NCBI RefSeq assembly: GCF_004348985.1
Contig: NZ_SMKW01000002.1
Location: 186,001-250,000, forward strand
Direction of reading: 5' to 3'
Source: Saccharopolyspora elongata
GTDB taxonomy: Bacteria > Actinomycetota > Actinomycetes > Mycobacteriales > Pseudonocardiaceae
DNA length: 64,000 nucleotides
Made by a program: the position numbers and the translations under genes. The notes under the pieces are model-generated. The model ran no database searches. It was not told the DNA's origin and worked only from the letters and a program-made list of their open reading frames with translations. This document shows positions 9,389-17,859 of this stretch, in pieces (the first letter of the stretch is position 1; each line of letters begins with the position of its first letter).

Positions 9389-10792
9389 TCAGCCCGGCTG
9401 CGGGGCGCCCTTCCGGCGGCGGACCTCGTAGCCGACGAGCACGACCGCGAGCGTGACGAGGCTGAGCCAGAACTGCGACCGGGTGTCGGGCAGCACCGCC
9501 ATCGCCGCGATCACCACGACCATCAGCGCGATGGTCAGGTAGCTCAGCCACGGGAACAGCCACATCCGCAGCGCGAGCTGCGATTCGCCGTCCGGGCCGA
9601 GGCGCTTGCGCAGGCGCACCTGCGAGACCGCGATGATCAGGTAGACGAACAGCGCCACCGCGCCGTAGGAGTTGACCAGGAAGGCGAAGATCAGGTCGGG
9701 CGAGACGTACGCGGCGATCACCGACAGGTAGCCGACGACGGTGCCGGCGAGCAGCGCCCGGCGGGGCACACCGCTGCGGCTGAGCTTGGTCAGGCCGCGC
9801 GGAGCATCGCCCCGGCGCGTCAGCGCGAACAGCATCCGCGACGACGTGTAGAGCGCGGAGTTCAGGCAGGACAGCACCGCCGTGAGCACGATGACGTTCA
9901 TGATCGTGCCCGCGCCCGGGATCTTCAGCGCCTGCAGCACCGCAGCGTAGGGGCTCACCTCGATGGCCGGGGAGTTCCAGGGCAGCACGGCCACGACGAC
10001 GAGCACCGACAGCACGTAGAACGCCACCACGCGCAGGATGATCGACTTCATCGCGTTCGCCACGGCGCGGCGCGGTTCGGCGGACTCCGCCGCCGCGATG
10101 GTGACGATCTCTGCCCCGGTGTAGAAGCCGACGCAGGGCACCACGGCCACGAGCACGGCGGCGACGCCGTGCGGGGCGAACCCGCCGTGCGCGGTGAGAT
10201 TGCCCAGCCCGCCGGGCGAATCCGGCCACCAGCCGAGGATGGCGATCGCGCCCAGGAACAGGAAGACGACGATGGCGGCGACCTTGATGGAGGAGAACCA
10301 GTACTCGAACTCGCCGTAGGAGCGGGCCGAAACCAGGTTGGTCAGGGCGAGCGTCGTGAGCAGCACGAGATTCACCGCCCACAGCGGGACCTCCGGCAGC
10401 CACAGCTGCACGAGCTTGCCGCCGGCCACCGCCTCGATGGCGACGACGATGACGAAGAAGTACCAGTACAGCCAGCCGACCACGAACCCGGCGCGCTCGC
10501 CCAGCGCCTCCCTGGCGTAGGCGTAGAACGACCCGAGCGCGGGCCGCGCGACGGTCATCTCGGCGAGCATCCGCATGATGAGGATCGTCAGCACGCCCGC
10601 GATCAGGAAGGAGATCACCGCGGCCGGCCCGGTGGAGCCGATCACCACGCCGCTGCCGACGAACAGGCCGGCACCGATCACCCCGCCCAGCGCGATGAGG
10701 CTCATGTGCCGCCGCTTGAGGCCCTGGGCCAGGCCTCCGGTGGTCTCGGTGGTCGTGTCGGAGTCGTCGCGCGTCGCGTCTGTGGCTGGCAT
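9389..10792 (-). CDS. APC-superfamily amino acid permease (GabP/AnsP-like)
   Basis: 467 residues with about 12 membrane segments, typical of the amino acid transporter family. The N-terminal KRRHMSLIALGGVIGAGLFV holds the conserved IGxGLF substrate loop, and the first cytoplasmic loop has PALGSFYAYAREALG. This group imports amino acids by proton symport. A small leader-peptide gene of the cysteine/sulfur-associated type precedes it by 73 bp, which hints at a sulfur amino acid or a related substrate, but the protein itself does not reveal specificity. The ATG at 10792 begins a hydrophilic tail of about 25 residues before TM1. Confidence 0.93.
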   Translation of the reverse strand: MPATDATRDDSDTTTETTGGLAQGLKRRHMSLIALGGVIGAGLFVGSGVVIGSTGPAAVISFLIAGVLTILIMRMLAEMTVARPALGSFYAYAREALGERAGFVVGWLYWYFFVIVVAIEAVAGGKLVQLWLPEVPLWAVNLVLLTTLALTNLVSARSYGEFEYWFSSIKVAAIVVFLFLGAIAILGWWPDSPGGLGNLTAHGGFAPHGVAAVLVAVVPCVGFYTGAEIVTIAAAESAEPRRAVANAMKSIILRVVAFYVLSVLVVVAVLPWNSPAIEVSPYAAVLQALKIPGAGTIMNVIVLTAVLSCLNSALYTSSRMLFALTRRGDAPRGLTKLSRSGVPRRALLAGTVVGYLSVIAAYVSPDLIFAFLVNSYGAVALFVYLIIAVSQVRLRKRLGPDGESQLALRMWLFPWLSYLTIALMVVVIAAMAVLPDTRSQFWLSLVTLAVVLVGYEVRRRKGAPQPG

Positions 10793-10865
10793 CGGAGTTC
10801 TTCCAGTTCGCTGAGCGCGCAGGCGGCAGCGGCCCGCGCGGCACCGGTGGGGGAGGCGAGTGCGG

Positions 10866-10946
10866 TCAGCCGCGACAGGCGGCGCTGCTGATCCGGCACG
10901 TGTCGACGTGCCGGCGCGCGACCAGGAGCACCGAACCGGAATCCAT
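10866..10946 (-). CDS. Putative regulatory leader peptide (RHxD..C type)
   Basis: A 26-codon reading frame from the ATG at 10946: MDSGSVLLVARRHVDTC then RISSAACRG and stop. It matches the short actinobacterial leader peptides with an RRHVDxxR-x-SSAxC core that are found upstream of sulfur assimilation, cysteine and transporter genes and are thought to sense cysteine supply through ribosome stalling. The two Cys codons lie in the last ten codons. The permease starts 73 bp downstream. No T-run terminator is visible between them, so control might be at translation or through Rho; that is an inference. Confidence 0.7.
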   Translation of the reverse strand: MDSGSVLLVARRHVDTCRISSAACRG

Positions 10947-11172
10947 GGCTGGGCATGTTACGCAGCCGCGGCCACGAAGTAGAGCGATCTCACATGCCGA
11001 AAACCACGAGGCCGCAGCCTCGTGTCCGATGTGGACCGTGTTGTCCGGTGGGCGCCGGTGAGCACCGAGCGTGTTCGAATCGGCGCGAACGACGTAAATC
11101 ACTGCGCTTCGGGCGTGATCTGCGATCGCGGTCATAGCGCCGCGGCGCCTTCGACGCGATGCTGTTGCCGCC

Positions 11173-11937
11173 ATGTGCTTCCCCGAGCAGCAAGCCCAGC
11201 CCCCCGCGCGAACCCGCTTCGCCGACGCCGAATACCCCGAGGCCCCGTATCCCGGTGCGCGGCCGGACTTCTCGTTCGTCCAGCTCGACGGCATCGGTCA
11301 TCCGCTCGCCCCGGACGGCACCGCGCCGTCGGGCTGGTGCGTGCACACCGCCGCGGCGCAACCATGCGTCGACCGGTGGCTGGCGGAATGCGGTGCGGCT
11401 CCGCTCCGCGATCGGCGGCCGGTGCTGGCCTACGGCTCGAACGCCTGCCCCTCGAAGATCACCTGGTTGCGGGAGAACCTGGGGCTGACCGGGCCGGCGG
11501 TCGTGCTGCGCGCCCGCTGCACCGGCCTCGCGGCCGTCTGGGCGACGGGGCTGCGGGCCAGGGGAGACGGCCAGCGCCCGGCGGTGCTGGCCACCGCGCC
11601 GGACGTCGTCGAACACCACGCGGTGTGGCTCGCAACACCCGAACAGCGCCGGGTGCTCGACGAGTGCGAAGGACGCGGTGCCCGTTACCGCCTGGTGTGC
11701 CTGCACGGTCCAGAGCGGATCGGGCTGGAGGACGGCAGTGAACTTCGGCACGTCCTGGCCTACGCGGGCGCGTCCCGCGAGCGCGCGCCGCTGCTGGTCG
11801 AGGGCCGCCCGGTGCGGTGCGCCGAAGTGGGCCAGCGCGCCGCGCTGGGCCTTTCCGGTGTTCCGGCCGCCGGCGACGGATTGGTGTGCGCGGAAATCAC
11901 CGGCGAGCCGCCTGCCGCCCGCTGCGCGGATCGATGA
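11173..11937 (+). CDS. Hypothetical protein with gamma-glutamylcyclotransferase-like YGSN motif
   Basis: 254 residues with no confident function. Around residue 92 it has RPVLAYGSNACPSKITWLRE; the YGSN loop is the substrate-binding signature of the AIG2/gamma-glutamylcyclotransferase-like fold. The rest (HAVWLATPEQRRVLDECEGR, YRLVCLHGPERI) fits a beta-barrel of that type. The expected catalytic acid may be the Glu of DECEG, but this is unverified. No signal peptide. The ATG at 11173 is the first in a long frame with a weak ribosome site. It is followed by the ahcY promoter. Confidence 0.7.
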   Translation: MCFPEQQAQPPARTRFADAEYPEAPYPGARPDFSFVQLDGIGHPLAPDGTAPSGWCVHTAAAQPCVDRWLAECGAAPLRDRRPVLAYGSNACPSKITWLRENLGLTGPAVVLRARCTGLAAVWATGLRARGDGQRPAVLATAPDVVEHHAVWLATPEQRRVLDECEGRGARYRLVCLHGPERIGLEDGSELRHVLAYAGASRERAPLLVEGRPVRCAEVGQRAALGLSGVPAAGDGLVCAEITGEPPAARCADR

Positions 11938-11958
11938 GTCCGGCGAGGCGGGAGTCGT

Positions 11959-11987
11959 TTGACAAACCCTTGAGCCGGTTTCAGAAT
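11959..11987 (+). promoter_or_regulatory. Predicted promoter for the ahcY transcript
   Basis: A perfect -35 box TTGACA at 11959-11964 is 17 bases from CAGAAT at 11982-11987 (4 of 6 to TATAAT). Transcription would start near 11994, about 45 bases before the SAH riboswitch, which fits a riboswitch-led transcript. Confidence 0.65.
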
Positions 11988-12038
11988 GTGGTCACGCCGG
12001 GTTTGACCGACACGATGCGCCACAACGGCGCGAGCGCT

Positions 12039-12114
12039 GGCTGAGAGGCGCTGCAACGGACTTTCGTCCGCCACGCTCAGCCGAGCCGCTTGAAGACCAC
12101 GGTAAGGGCGCCTC
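12039..12114 (+). promoter_or_regulatory. S-adenosylhomocysteine (SAH) riboswitch
   Basis: The element has the conserved core GAGGCGCTGCAACGG and the SAH-riboswitch layout. P1 pairs GGCTGAG (12039-12045) with CTCAGCC (12076-12082). P2 pairs CGGAC (12057-12061) with GTCCG (12066-12070) around a TTTC loop. The pseudoknot pairs GAGGCGC (12045-12051) with GCGCCTC (12108-12114). It lies 201 bases before ahcY, the classic target, whose product removes SAH. SAH riboswitches are known to turn genes on when ligand binds. The pseudoknot strand is also the 5' arm of the next terminator. Confidence 0.88.
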
Positions 12115-12134
12115 CTACGGGAGGTGCTTTTTTT
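12108..12134 (+). terminator. Intrinsic terminator of the SAH riboswitch
   Basis: GCGCCTCC (12108-12115) pairs with GGAGGTGC (12120-12127, one G-U) around TACG, followed by seven T at 12128-12134. The 5' arm is the same segment that forms the riboswitch pseudoknot, so SAH binding should prevent the terminator and allow transcription into ahcY. Confidence 0.88.
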
Positions 12135-12314
12135 GTGCGCGGCTTGAGATTGCGGCCCGGAGCCGATCCCTCGCGGTCGGCGGCGGCCTGACGCCGCACC
12201 GAATCCGACCGGCGAGATCTCGCGGTTGCGCGCCCGAGTTCAGTAGCAGATCGGGCCATCTCGGCGTTCCACTTTGGATGTTCAGATCAGTAGTCCTGCA
12301 AGGGGAAGGTAGCG

Positions 12315-13775
12315 ATGAGCGTCAAGTTGCAGAAGGTCGGCGGTCTGGAGTTCGCTGTCCGGGATTTGTCGTTGGCCGAGGCCGGGCGGCATCAGATCCG
12401 GTTGGCCGAGCACGAGATGCCCGGGCTGATGGCGACTCGTGAGGAGTATGCGGATTCGCAGCCGTTGAAGGGTGCGCGGGTTGCGGGTTCGTTGCACATG
12501 ACGGTGCAGACGGCGGTGCTGATCGAGACCTTGGTGGCGTTGGGTGCCGAGGTCCGGTGGGTGTCGTGCAACATCTTCTCGACGCAGGATGAGGCTGCGG
12601 CGGCGGTCGTGGTGGGCCCGAACGGGACGCCGGAGGCGCCTGCGGGTGTGCCGGTGTTCGCGTGGAAGGGTGAGTCGCTGGAGGAGTACTGGTGGTGCAC
12701 CGACCAGTTGTTCCAGTTCGGTGATGGCCAGGGTCCGAACATGATCCTCGACGATGGTGGCGACGCCACGTTGTTGGTGCACAAGGGCGTCGAGTTCGAG
12801 GCGGCCGGTGTGGTGCCGAACGCGGGCGAGGACGACCCGGAGGAGTACAAGGTCATCCTGGAGACCCTGCGGAAGTCGCTGGCTGCCGACAAGGGCCGGT
12901 TCACCCGGATCGCCGCGGGCATCAAGGGTGTCACCGAGGAGACCACCACCGGCGTGCACCGGCTGTACGAGCTGGCGAAGGCCGGGGAGTTGCTGTTCCC
13001 GGCGATCAACGTCAACGACTCGGTGACGAAGTCGAAGTTCGACAACAAGTACGGTTGCCGGCACTCGTTGATCGACGGCATCAACCGGGCTACCGACGTG
13101 CTCATCGGCGGCAAGGTCGCCGTGGTGTGCGGTTACGGCGATGTGGGCAAGGGCTCGGCGGAGTCGTTGCGGGGTCAGGGTGCGCGGGTGATCGTCACCG
13201 AGGTCGACCCGATCTGCGCGCTGCAGGCGGCGATGGACGGCTACCAGGTCACGACCCTGGAAGAGGTCGTCGGGATCGCGGACATCTTCGTGACCACGAC
13301 GGGCAACTTCAACATCATCACCGCGGAGCACATGGCGGAGATGAAGCACCAGGCGATCGTGGGCAACATCGGTCACTTCGACAACGAGATCGACATGGCG
13401 GGCCTGGAGAAGGTGCCGGGCGTCCGCAAGCAGGAGATCAAGCCGCAGGTGCACGAGTACGTGTTCGAGGATGGGCACTCGATCATCGTGCTGTCGGAGG
13501 GGCGTCTGCTGAACCTGGGCAACGCGACCGGGCACCCGAGCTTCGTGATGTCGAACTCGTTCGCGAACCAGACGATCGCGCAGATCGAGCTGTTCACGAA
13601 GCCGGGGGAGTACGAGAAGCAGGTGTATGTGCTGCCGAAGCACCTTGATGAGAAGGTCGCGCGCCTGCACTTGGATGCGTTGGGTGTGAAGTTGACCAAG
13701 CTCACCAAGGAGCAGGCCGCCTACATCGGCGTCGACGTCAACGGCCCGTACAAGCCCGACCACTACCGCTACTGA
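12315..13775 (+). CDS. ahcY: Adenosylhomocysteinase (SAH hydrolase)
   Basis: 486 residues, the length of the actinobacterial type with its extra internal segment. It reversibly hydrolyses SAH to adenosine and homocysteine, using bound NAD, in the activated methyl cycle. The NAD-binding loop [20 protein letters not shown] lies near residues 272-291 and the C-terminus ends in the conserved [11 protein letters not shown]. The ATG at 12315 has AGGGGAAGG upstream. Codon use differs from the neighbours: many TTG, GTG, GGT and CGT codons instead of C-ending ones. Expression is probably controlled by the SAH riboswitch. A strong terminator follows. Confidence 0.97.
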   Translation: MSVKLQKVGGLEFAVRDLSLAEAGRHQIRLAEHEMPGLMATREEYADSQPLKGARVAGSLHMTVQTAVLIETLVALGAEVRWVSCNIFSTQDEAAAAVVVGPNGTPEAPAGVPVFAWKGESLEEYWWCTDQLFQFGDGQGPNMILDDGGDATLLVHKGVEFEAAGVVPNAGEDDPEEYKVILETLRKSLAADKGRFTRIAAGIKGVTEETTTGVHRLYELAKAGELLFPAINVNDSVTKSKFDNKYGCRHSLIDGINRATDVLIGGKVAVVCGYGDVGKGSAESLRGQGARVIVTEVDPICALQAAMDGYQVTTLEEVVGIADIFVTTTGNFNIITAEHMAEMKHQAIVGNIGHFDNEIDMAGLEKVPGVRKQEIKPQVHEYVFEDGHSIIVLSEGRLLNLGNATGHPSFVMSNSFANQTIAQIELFTKPGEYEKQVYVLPKHLDEKVARLHLDALGVKLTKLTKEQAAYIGVDVNGPYKPDHYRY

Positions 13776-13786
13776 TCGAACCAGAC

Positions 13787-13823
13787 CTGGAGCCCGCCGC
13801 GACGCGCCCGCGGCGGGCTCCAG
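13787..13823 (+). terminator. Terminator after ahcY
   Basis: A perfect 15-bp stem, CTGGAGCCCGCCGCG (13787-13801) with its complement at 13809-13823, around a 7-nt loop, followed by CCCTTTG. It starts 12 bases after the ahcY stop. Confidence 0.85.
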
Positions 13824-13935
13824 CCCTTTGCGCGCTCATCGAAGATTGCGGTCACTATTACTTCAGTGCCAAATGAAATTGACTCCCGGTGCGGACCTGC
13901 ACCGGCCGGGAGGCGGCGGTCGTTACGCTGCTCGC

Positions 13936-14310
13936 ATGACGCCGCAGGAGCTCAAGAACGCATGCCTCGCGCTCACCGGTGCGCGTGAAGAGTTCCCATT
14001 CGACGACACCAACAGCGTTTTCAAGGTCACCGGCAAGATCTTCGCCATCAGCAGGCTGGGCGGAGACCCGCTGCGGGTCAGCCTCAAGTGCGAGCCGGAG
14101 CTGGCGGTTCAGCTGCGCGCGACGTACCCGGCCATCACGCCCGGCTACCACCTCAACAAGCGGCACTGGAACACGGTCGTCCTGGACGGCACCGTGCCCG
14201 ATCCGCTCGTGCTGGACATGATCGAGGACTCCTACGACCTCGTCGTCGCCGCGTTGCCCAAGCGCGAGCGGGAAAAGCTGCACTGGAACGCGCTCAGCCG
14301 CGAGGAGTGA
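13936..14310 (+). CDS. MmcQ/YjbR family protein
   Basis: 124 residues matching the small MmcQ/YjbR fold (double-wing, CyaY-like) along its length: FPFDDTNSVFKVTGKIFAI near the N-terminus, SLKCEPELAVQLRATYP, PGYHLNKRHWNTVVLDG and DSYDLVVAALPKRER. Members are often called DNA-binding proteins, but no clear function is established. The ATG at 13936 starts the conserved MTPQELKNACLAL; upstream in-frame starts lack conservation. Its 3' end overlaps the convergent DinB-like gene by 17 bases. Confidence 0.9.
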   Translation: MTPQELKNACLALTGAREEFPFDDTNSVFKVTGKIFAISRLGGDPLRVSLKCEPELAVQLRATYPAITPGYHLNKRHWNTVVLDGTVPDPLVLDMIEDSYDLVVAALPKREREKLHWNALSREE

Positions 14311-14899
14311 GGCCGCCGCCCGGTCCAGCGACAGGATTGCGCCCGAGGTAGGCGACGAGGCGTTCGCCCGGCGCGGCCTGCCGGGACCACGCCACGGGCG
14401 GCCGGAACAGGAACGGGCGGGTGGCCTCGGTGACGACCATCGGTGCCAGCCGGACCAGCGCCGTCGCGAGGCCGTCCGGAATGGGGGAGTCCCGGCCGCA
14501 CGCCCGGGCGATGTCCCAGCCGTGCACGGCGATCTCCAGCGCACCGGTCGCGGCGGCGATCCGGCCGTCCAGGGGCAACCCGCCGACGTGGACGTCGTCC
14601 GGGTGCGCGAGGCAGGTTTCCAGCAGCACCCTGGCGCGGTTGCGCAAGGTTTCGACCGGGTCGGCGGAATCCTCGCCGTCATCCGGAACGCGGGACACGA
14701 GCGTGTCGGCGACAACGGCCAGCGAATCGTTGACGTGGGCGACGAGCATCCGGAGGTCCCAGCCGGTGCACGGAGTGGCGTTGGCCAGCCTCGCGGTGGT
14801 GACAGCGGCCGCGGCGCCGAGGACGTAGCAGGTGGCGCGCTCCAACAGCGTTGCGGCATCGCCGAAGAGCCCCGGCTCGATCGCGGTTCGCTCGTCCAC
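14294..14899 (-). CDS. TIGR03086-type (mycothiol-dependent DinB-like) metal-binding protein
   Basis: 201 residues from a GTG at 14899, chosen because GGAGGA lies seven bases upstream; a longer frame to 15013 lacks conservation. The N-terminal half is a DinB-like helical bundle with CTGWDLRMLVAHVNDSL, where the first metal-ligand His of maleylpyruvate isomerase-like proteins occurs, and later ALEIAVHGWDIARACG with a second His. This actinobacterial family is related to mycothiol-dependent isomerases and S-transferases. Its substrate is unknown. It converges on and slightly overlaps the MmcQ/YjbR gene. Confidence 0.85.
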   Translation of the reverse strand: MDERTAIEPGLFGDAATLLERATCYVLGAAAAVTTARLANATPCTGWDLRMLVAHVNDSLAVVADTLVSRVPDDGEDSADPVETLRNRARVLLETCLAHPDDVHVGGLPLDGRIAAATGALEIAVHGWDIARACGRDSPIPDGLATALVRLAPMVVTEATRPFLFRPPVAWSRQAAPGERLVAYLGRNPVAGPGGGLTPRG

Positions 14900-15080
14900 C
14901 GGATGGTCCTCCTCGCTGTTCGCCTGAGGTGCTTCCCGGTTAGACGCGGGGGTCGGCGAAAACTCATCGCACGCTCGGGCAGCGAATTCCGCCGCCCGCC
15001 GCGCGGGGTTCATCCGCAGTGCCCGCTCAGGTCAGGTCGCGGCGGTTGGATCCAGGGCACTTCGAACATGGGAGGCATGG

Positions 15081-16544
15081 GTGGATCTGCTGAGCAGGCG
15101 CGGTTTCCTGGCCGCGGGAGGAGTCATCGCGGCGGCGAACCTGCTGCCGGGCGTGGCCTTCGCCGAGCAGGCCGCGGGCGCGGAGACCCGCACCGTCACC
15201 GGCACCTTCGGGCCGAGCATCGAAGACTGGTTCTACCTGCCGGTCGAGGTGCCGCGCGGGGTGGCCGAGATCGAGGTGGCCTACTCCTACGACAAGCCCG
15301 CGGTCCCGCCCGGGACCCGCGGAAACGCCTGCGACATCGGCATCTTCGGCCCGGAGGGGCACGAGCTGGGCAACGCGCGCGGCTTCCGCGGCTGGTCGGG
15401 CGGGTTCCGCGACCGCTTCACCATCAGCGCCGCCGGCGCCACCCCGGGCTACCTGCCGGGCCCGGTCGCACCAGGCACCTGGCACGTCGTCCTCGGCCCC
15501 TACACCGTGGCGCCGCAGGGGATGAACTACCGCGTCGACATCACGCTGCGATTCGGCCCGGCCGGTGCGCCGGCCCGCCCCAACCCCGCTCCCGAGACCG
15601 CGCCGGCCCGGGAGCGGGGCCGCGCGTGGTACCGCGGGGACTGCCACCTGCACACCGTGCACTCCGACGGCCGCCGGACACCCGCGGAGCTGGTTGCGGC
15701 CGCCCGCGCCGCCGGCCTGGACTTCATCACCTCCACCGAGCACAACACCTCGTCGGCGTCGTTGCAGTGGGGCGAGCACGCGACCGACGACCTGCTGATC
15801 CTCAACGGCGAAGAGGTCACGACGCGCTCCGGGCACTGGCCTGCGATCGGATTGCCGCCCGGGACCTGGATCGACTGGCGCTACCGCGCCGACGACCCGC
15901 GCAGCTTCCGGCGCTTCGTCGACCAGGTGCACCAGGCGGGCGGCCTGGTCACCGCCGCGCACCCGTTCGCCAGTTGCTTCGGCTGCACCTACGAGTTCGC
16001 CTACGAGCTGGCGGATCTCGTCGAGGTGTGGAACCAGGGCTGGACCGACGAGGAGGAAGCGGCGGTCAACCACTGGGACGGGTTGCTGCGCACCGGCCAC
16101 TGGATTCCGCTGATCGGCAACTCCGACGCGCACAACCCGGAACACGTCGTCGGAAGCCCGCAAACCGTGGTGCTCGCGGACGGCCTGCGGCGGGAGGAGT
16201 TGCTCGCCGGCCTGCGTGCGGGGCGCTCATGGCTCGCCGAATCGTCTGCCGTTCAGCTGGATTTCACGGCGACCGAAGGTCGGCGCACCGCAGGCATCGG
16301 GGAGGGGCTCGCCGCCGACAGGGGTACACCCGTGACGTTCGAGCTGACCGTCAGCGGCGTGCCCGGCACGACCGTGCGGCTGCTGGACCAGGTGGGGCCG
16401 GAGCACACCGCTGAAGTCCCAGCCGCCGGCTCGCTCACCACGCGCTGGACGACCTACCCGCGCTACACGCGCTGGGCGCGTGCGGAGGTTCGCCGGGCCG
16501 GTCGGATGGTGGCGATGACGAACCCGATCTTCCTCACCAGGTAG
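15081..16544 (+). CDS. Tat-exported PHP-domain metallohydrolase (CehA/McbA-like)
   Basis: 487 residues. The N-terminus has a Tat signal, SRRGFLAAGGVIAAANLL, with cleavage likely after AFA near residue 30. A beta-rich region (about 35-175) precedes a PHP domain whose metal-binding motifs are seen: DCHLHTVHSDG near 190, TEHN near 222, AAHPFA near 293 and GNSDAH near 348. PHP proteins hydrolyse phosphoesters or, in the CehA/McbA group, carbamate esters. The GTG at 15081 has GGGAGG upstream. The protein should act outside the membrane. Nothing nearby reveals its substrate. Confidence 0.88.
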   Translation: MDLLSRRGFLAAGGVIAAANLLPGVAFAEQAAGAETRTVTGTFGPSIEDWFYLPVEVPRGVAEIEVAYSYDKPAVPPGTRGNACDIGIFGPEGHELGNARGFRGWSGGFRDRFTISAAGATPGYLPGPVAPGTWHVVLGPYTVAPQGMNYRVDITLRFGPAGAPARPNPAPETAPARERGRAWYRGDCHLHTVHSDGRRTPAELVAAARAAGLDFITSTEHNTSSASLQWGEHATDDLLILNGEEVTTRSGHWPAIGLPPGTWIDWRYRADDPRSFRRFVDQVHQAGGLVTAAHPFASCFGCTYEFAYELADLVEVWNQGWTDEEEAAVNHWDGLLRTGHWIPLIGNSDAHNPEHVVGSPQTVVLADGLRREELLAGLRAGRSWLAESSAVQLDFTATEGRRTAGIGEGLAADRGTPVTFELTVSGVPGTTVRLLDQVGPEHTAEVPAAGSLTTRWTTYPRYTRWARAEVRRAGRMVAMTNPIFLTR

Positions 16545-16559
16545 CGACGTGCGGGCCGT

Positions 16560-16597
16560 TGAGCGTTTTGGGGCGCCATAGCGCCCCAAAACGCTCA
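16560..16597. terminator. Bidirectional terminator
   Basis: A perfect 17-bp stem, TGAGCGTTTTGGGGCGC (16560-16576) with its complement at 16581-16597, around the tetraloop CATA. It lies between the convergent PHP gene and the gntP remnant, so it can serve both strands. Confidence 0.8.
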
Positions 16598-16603
16598 CGG
16601 ACC

Positions 16604-16843
16604 TCAGACGAACGGCCAGACCGCCGCGGTCAGCGCGAATCCCGTCACGCCCATCACCGTCGTCAGGGTCGTCCAGGTGCGCAGCGCGCTGCCGACCTCC
16701 AGGCCGACGAGCTTCGCGAACATCCAGTACCCGGCGTCGTTGACGTGCGAGAGGCCGAGCGCGCCGGCTCCCATGGCCAGCGAGACCAGCGCCAGCAGCG
16801 CCATCCCCACCGCGCCGATGCCCAGCAGCACGGCAGGGCTCAT
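16604..16843 (-). pseudogene. GntP-family permease, C-terminal remnant
   Basis: 79 residues with two hydrophobic segments. MSPAVLLGIGAVGMAL, then GLSHVNDAGYWMFAKLVGLE, then LRTWTTLTTVMGVTGF match only the last sixth of GntP gluconate/four-carbon-acid permeases, which are normally about 450 residues. The ATG at 16843 overlaps the ltnD stop as ATGA, so the fragment could still be translated. GntP transporters are usual partners of LtnD/OtnK operons, so the operon probably once had a complete permease here. A separate small function cannot be excluded. Confidence 0.75.
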
Positions 16844-17742
16844 CGTTGCGCCTCCTTCGGCGAGAGGAGCGTGACGACGCTGGAGTCGTCGGAGCCGCCC
16901 AGCCCGGCGCGCTCGCCCAGCAGGTAGAGCTGCTGGGCGGCCGAGGCCAGCGGCGTCGGGACGTGCGCCTGCTTGGCGATGCCGGCGACGATCCCCATGT
17001 CCTTGACGAAGATGTCCAGCCGGGACCGGACTTCCGCGCCGTCGCCGTAGGCCTCGATCATGCGGGGCCCGCGGTCGGCGAGCATGAACGATCCGGCGGC
17101 GCCTTTGCCCAGCGAGTCGATGACGGTGGCCGGGTCCAGGCCGAGCGCCCGGGCCATCGCCACGGCTTCGGCGGCCGCGGCGATGTGCACGCCGGCGAGC
17201 AGCTGGTTGATCGCCTTGAGCGCCTGCGCGTCGCCGGGCTCCCGGCCGATCTCGGTGAGAGTGGAGGCGAGGCGGTCGAGCACCGGGCGGGCCACGTCGA
17301 GGCTGTCCTCGTCGCCGCTGATGACGATCAGCAGGTCGCCGTTGCCCGCGCGGTTGGGGCCGCCGCTGACCGGGGCATCGACGAGGCGGGCACCGGATTC
17401 GGCGAGCCTGGCGGCGGTTTCGCGGGCCGCGTCGGGCCCGACGGTGCTGGTGAGCACCACGACGGCGCCGGGGTTCAGCGCTTCGGCGGCGCCGTTCTCG
17501 CCGAACAGCGCGGCTTCGACCTGTTGCTGGTCGCGGACCGCGAGCAGCACGACGTCGGCGTTCCCGGCGGCTTGCGCAGGAGTGGTCGCTTCCGTCGCGC
17601 CTGCGGCGGCGAGCTGGGCGCGGCGCCCGGCGTCGATGTCGAAGACGGTCACCGGGAATGCGGGCGCGAGGTGGGTGGCCATCGGCAGGCCCATGGCGCC
17701 GAGGCCGATCACGGCGACGCGGGTGGCGGAGGTTTCAGGCAT
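16840..17742 (-). CDS. ltnD: NAD-dependent L-threonate dehydrogenase-like (3-hydroxyisobutyrate dehydrogenase family)
   Basis: 300 residues from the ATG at 17742, preceded by GGGGAAAG. The Rossmann motif VAVIGLGAMGLPMATHL is at residues 9-25, the family signature DAPVSGGPNRAGNGDL near 120, and the catalytic Lys lies in ALKAINQLLAG near 170. In operons with an OtnK-type kinase this beta-hydroxyacid dehydrogenase oxidises L-threonate or D-erythronate at C2. The linked otnK and FadR-type genes support that reading; a 3-hydroxyisobutyrate dehydrogenase alone would be the alternative. Confidence 0.85.
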   Translation of the reverse strand: MPETSATRVAVIGLGAMGLPMATHLAPAFPVTVFDIDAGRRAQLAAAGATEATTPAQAAGNADVVLLAVRDQQQVEAALFGENGAAEALNPGAVVVLTSTVGPDAARETAARLAESGARLVDAPVSGGPNRAGNGDLLIVISGDEDSLDVARPVLDRLASTLTEIGREPGDAQALKAINQLLAGVHIAAAAEAVAMARALGLDPATVIDSLGKGAAGSFMLADRGPRMIEAYGDGAEVRSRLDIFVKDMGIVAGIAKQAHVPTPLASAAQQLYLLGERAGLGGSDDSSVVTLLSPKEAQR

Positions 17743-17859
17743 TCGTCTTTCCCCGTTCTGCGGTGCGGAGGTTGATCGTGCGGACGGCACAGGAGCGCTG
17801 CGCGGCCGCCCGGGACGGTGCGATGAGGTCCGAAGTGGACAGATGAGAACTGTTGAACA

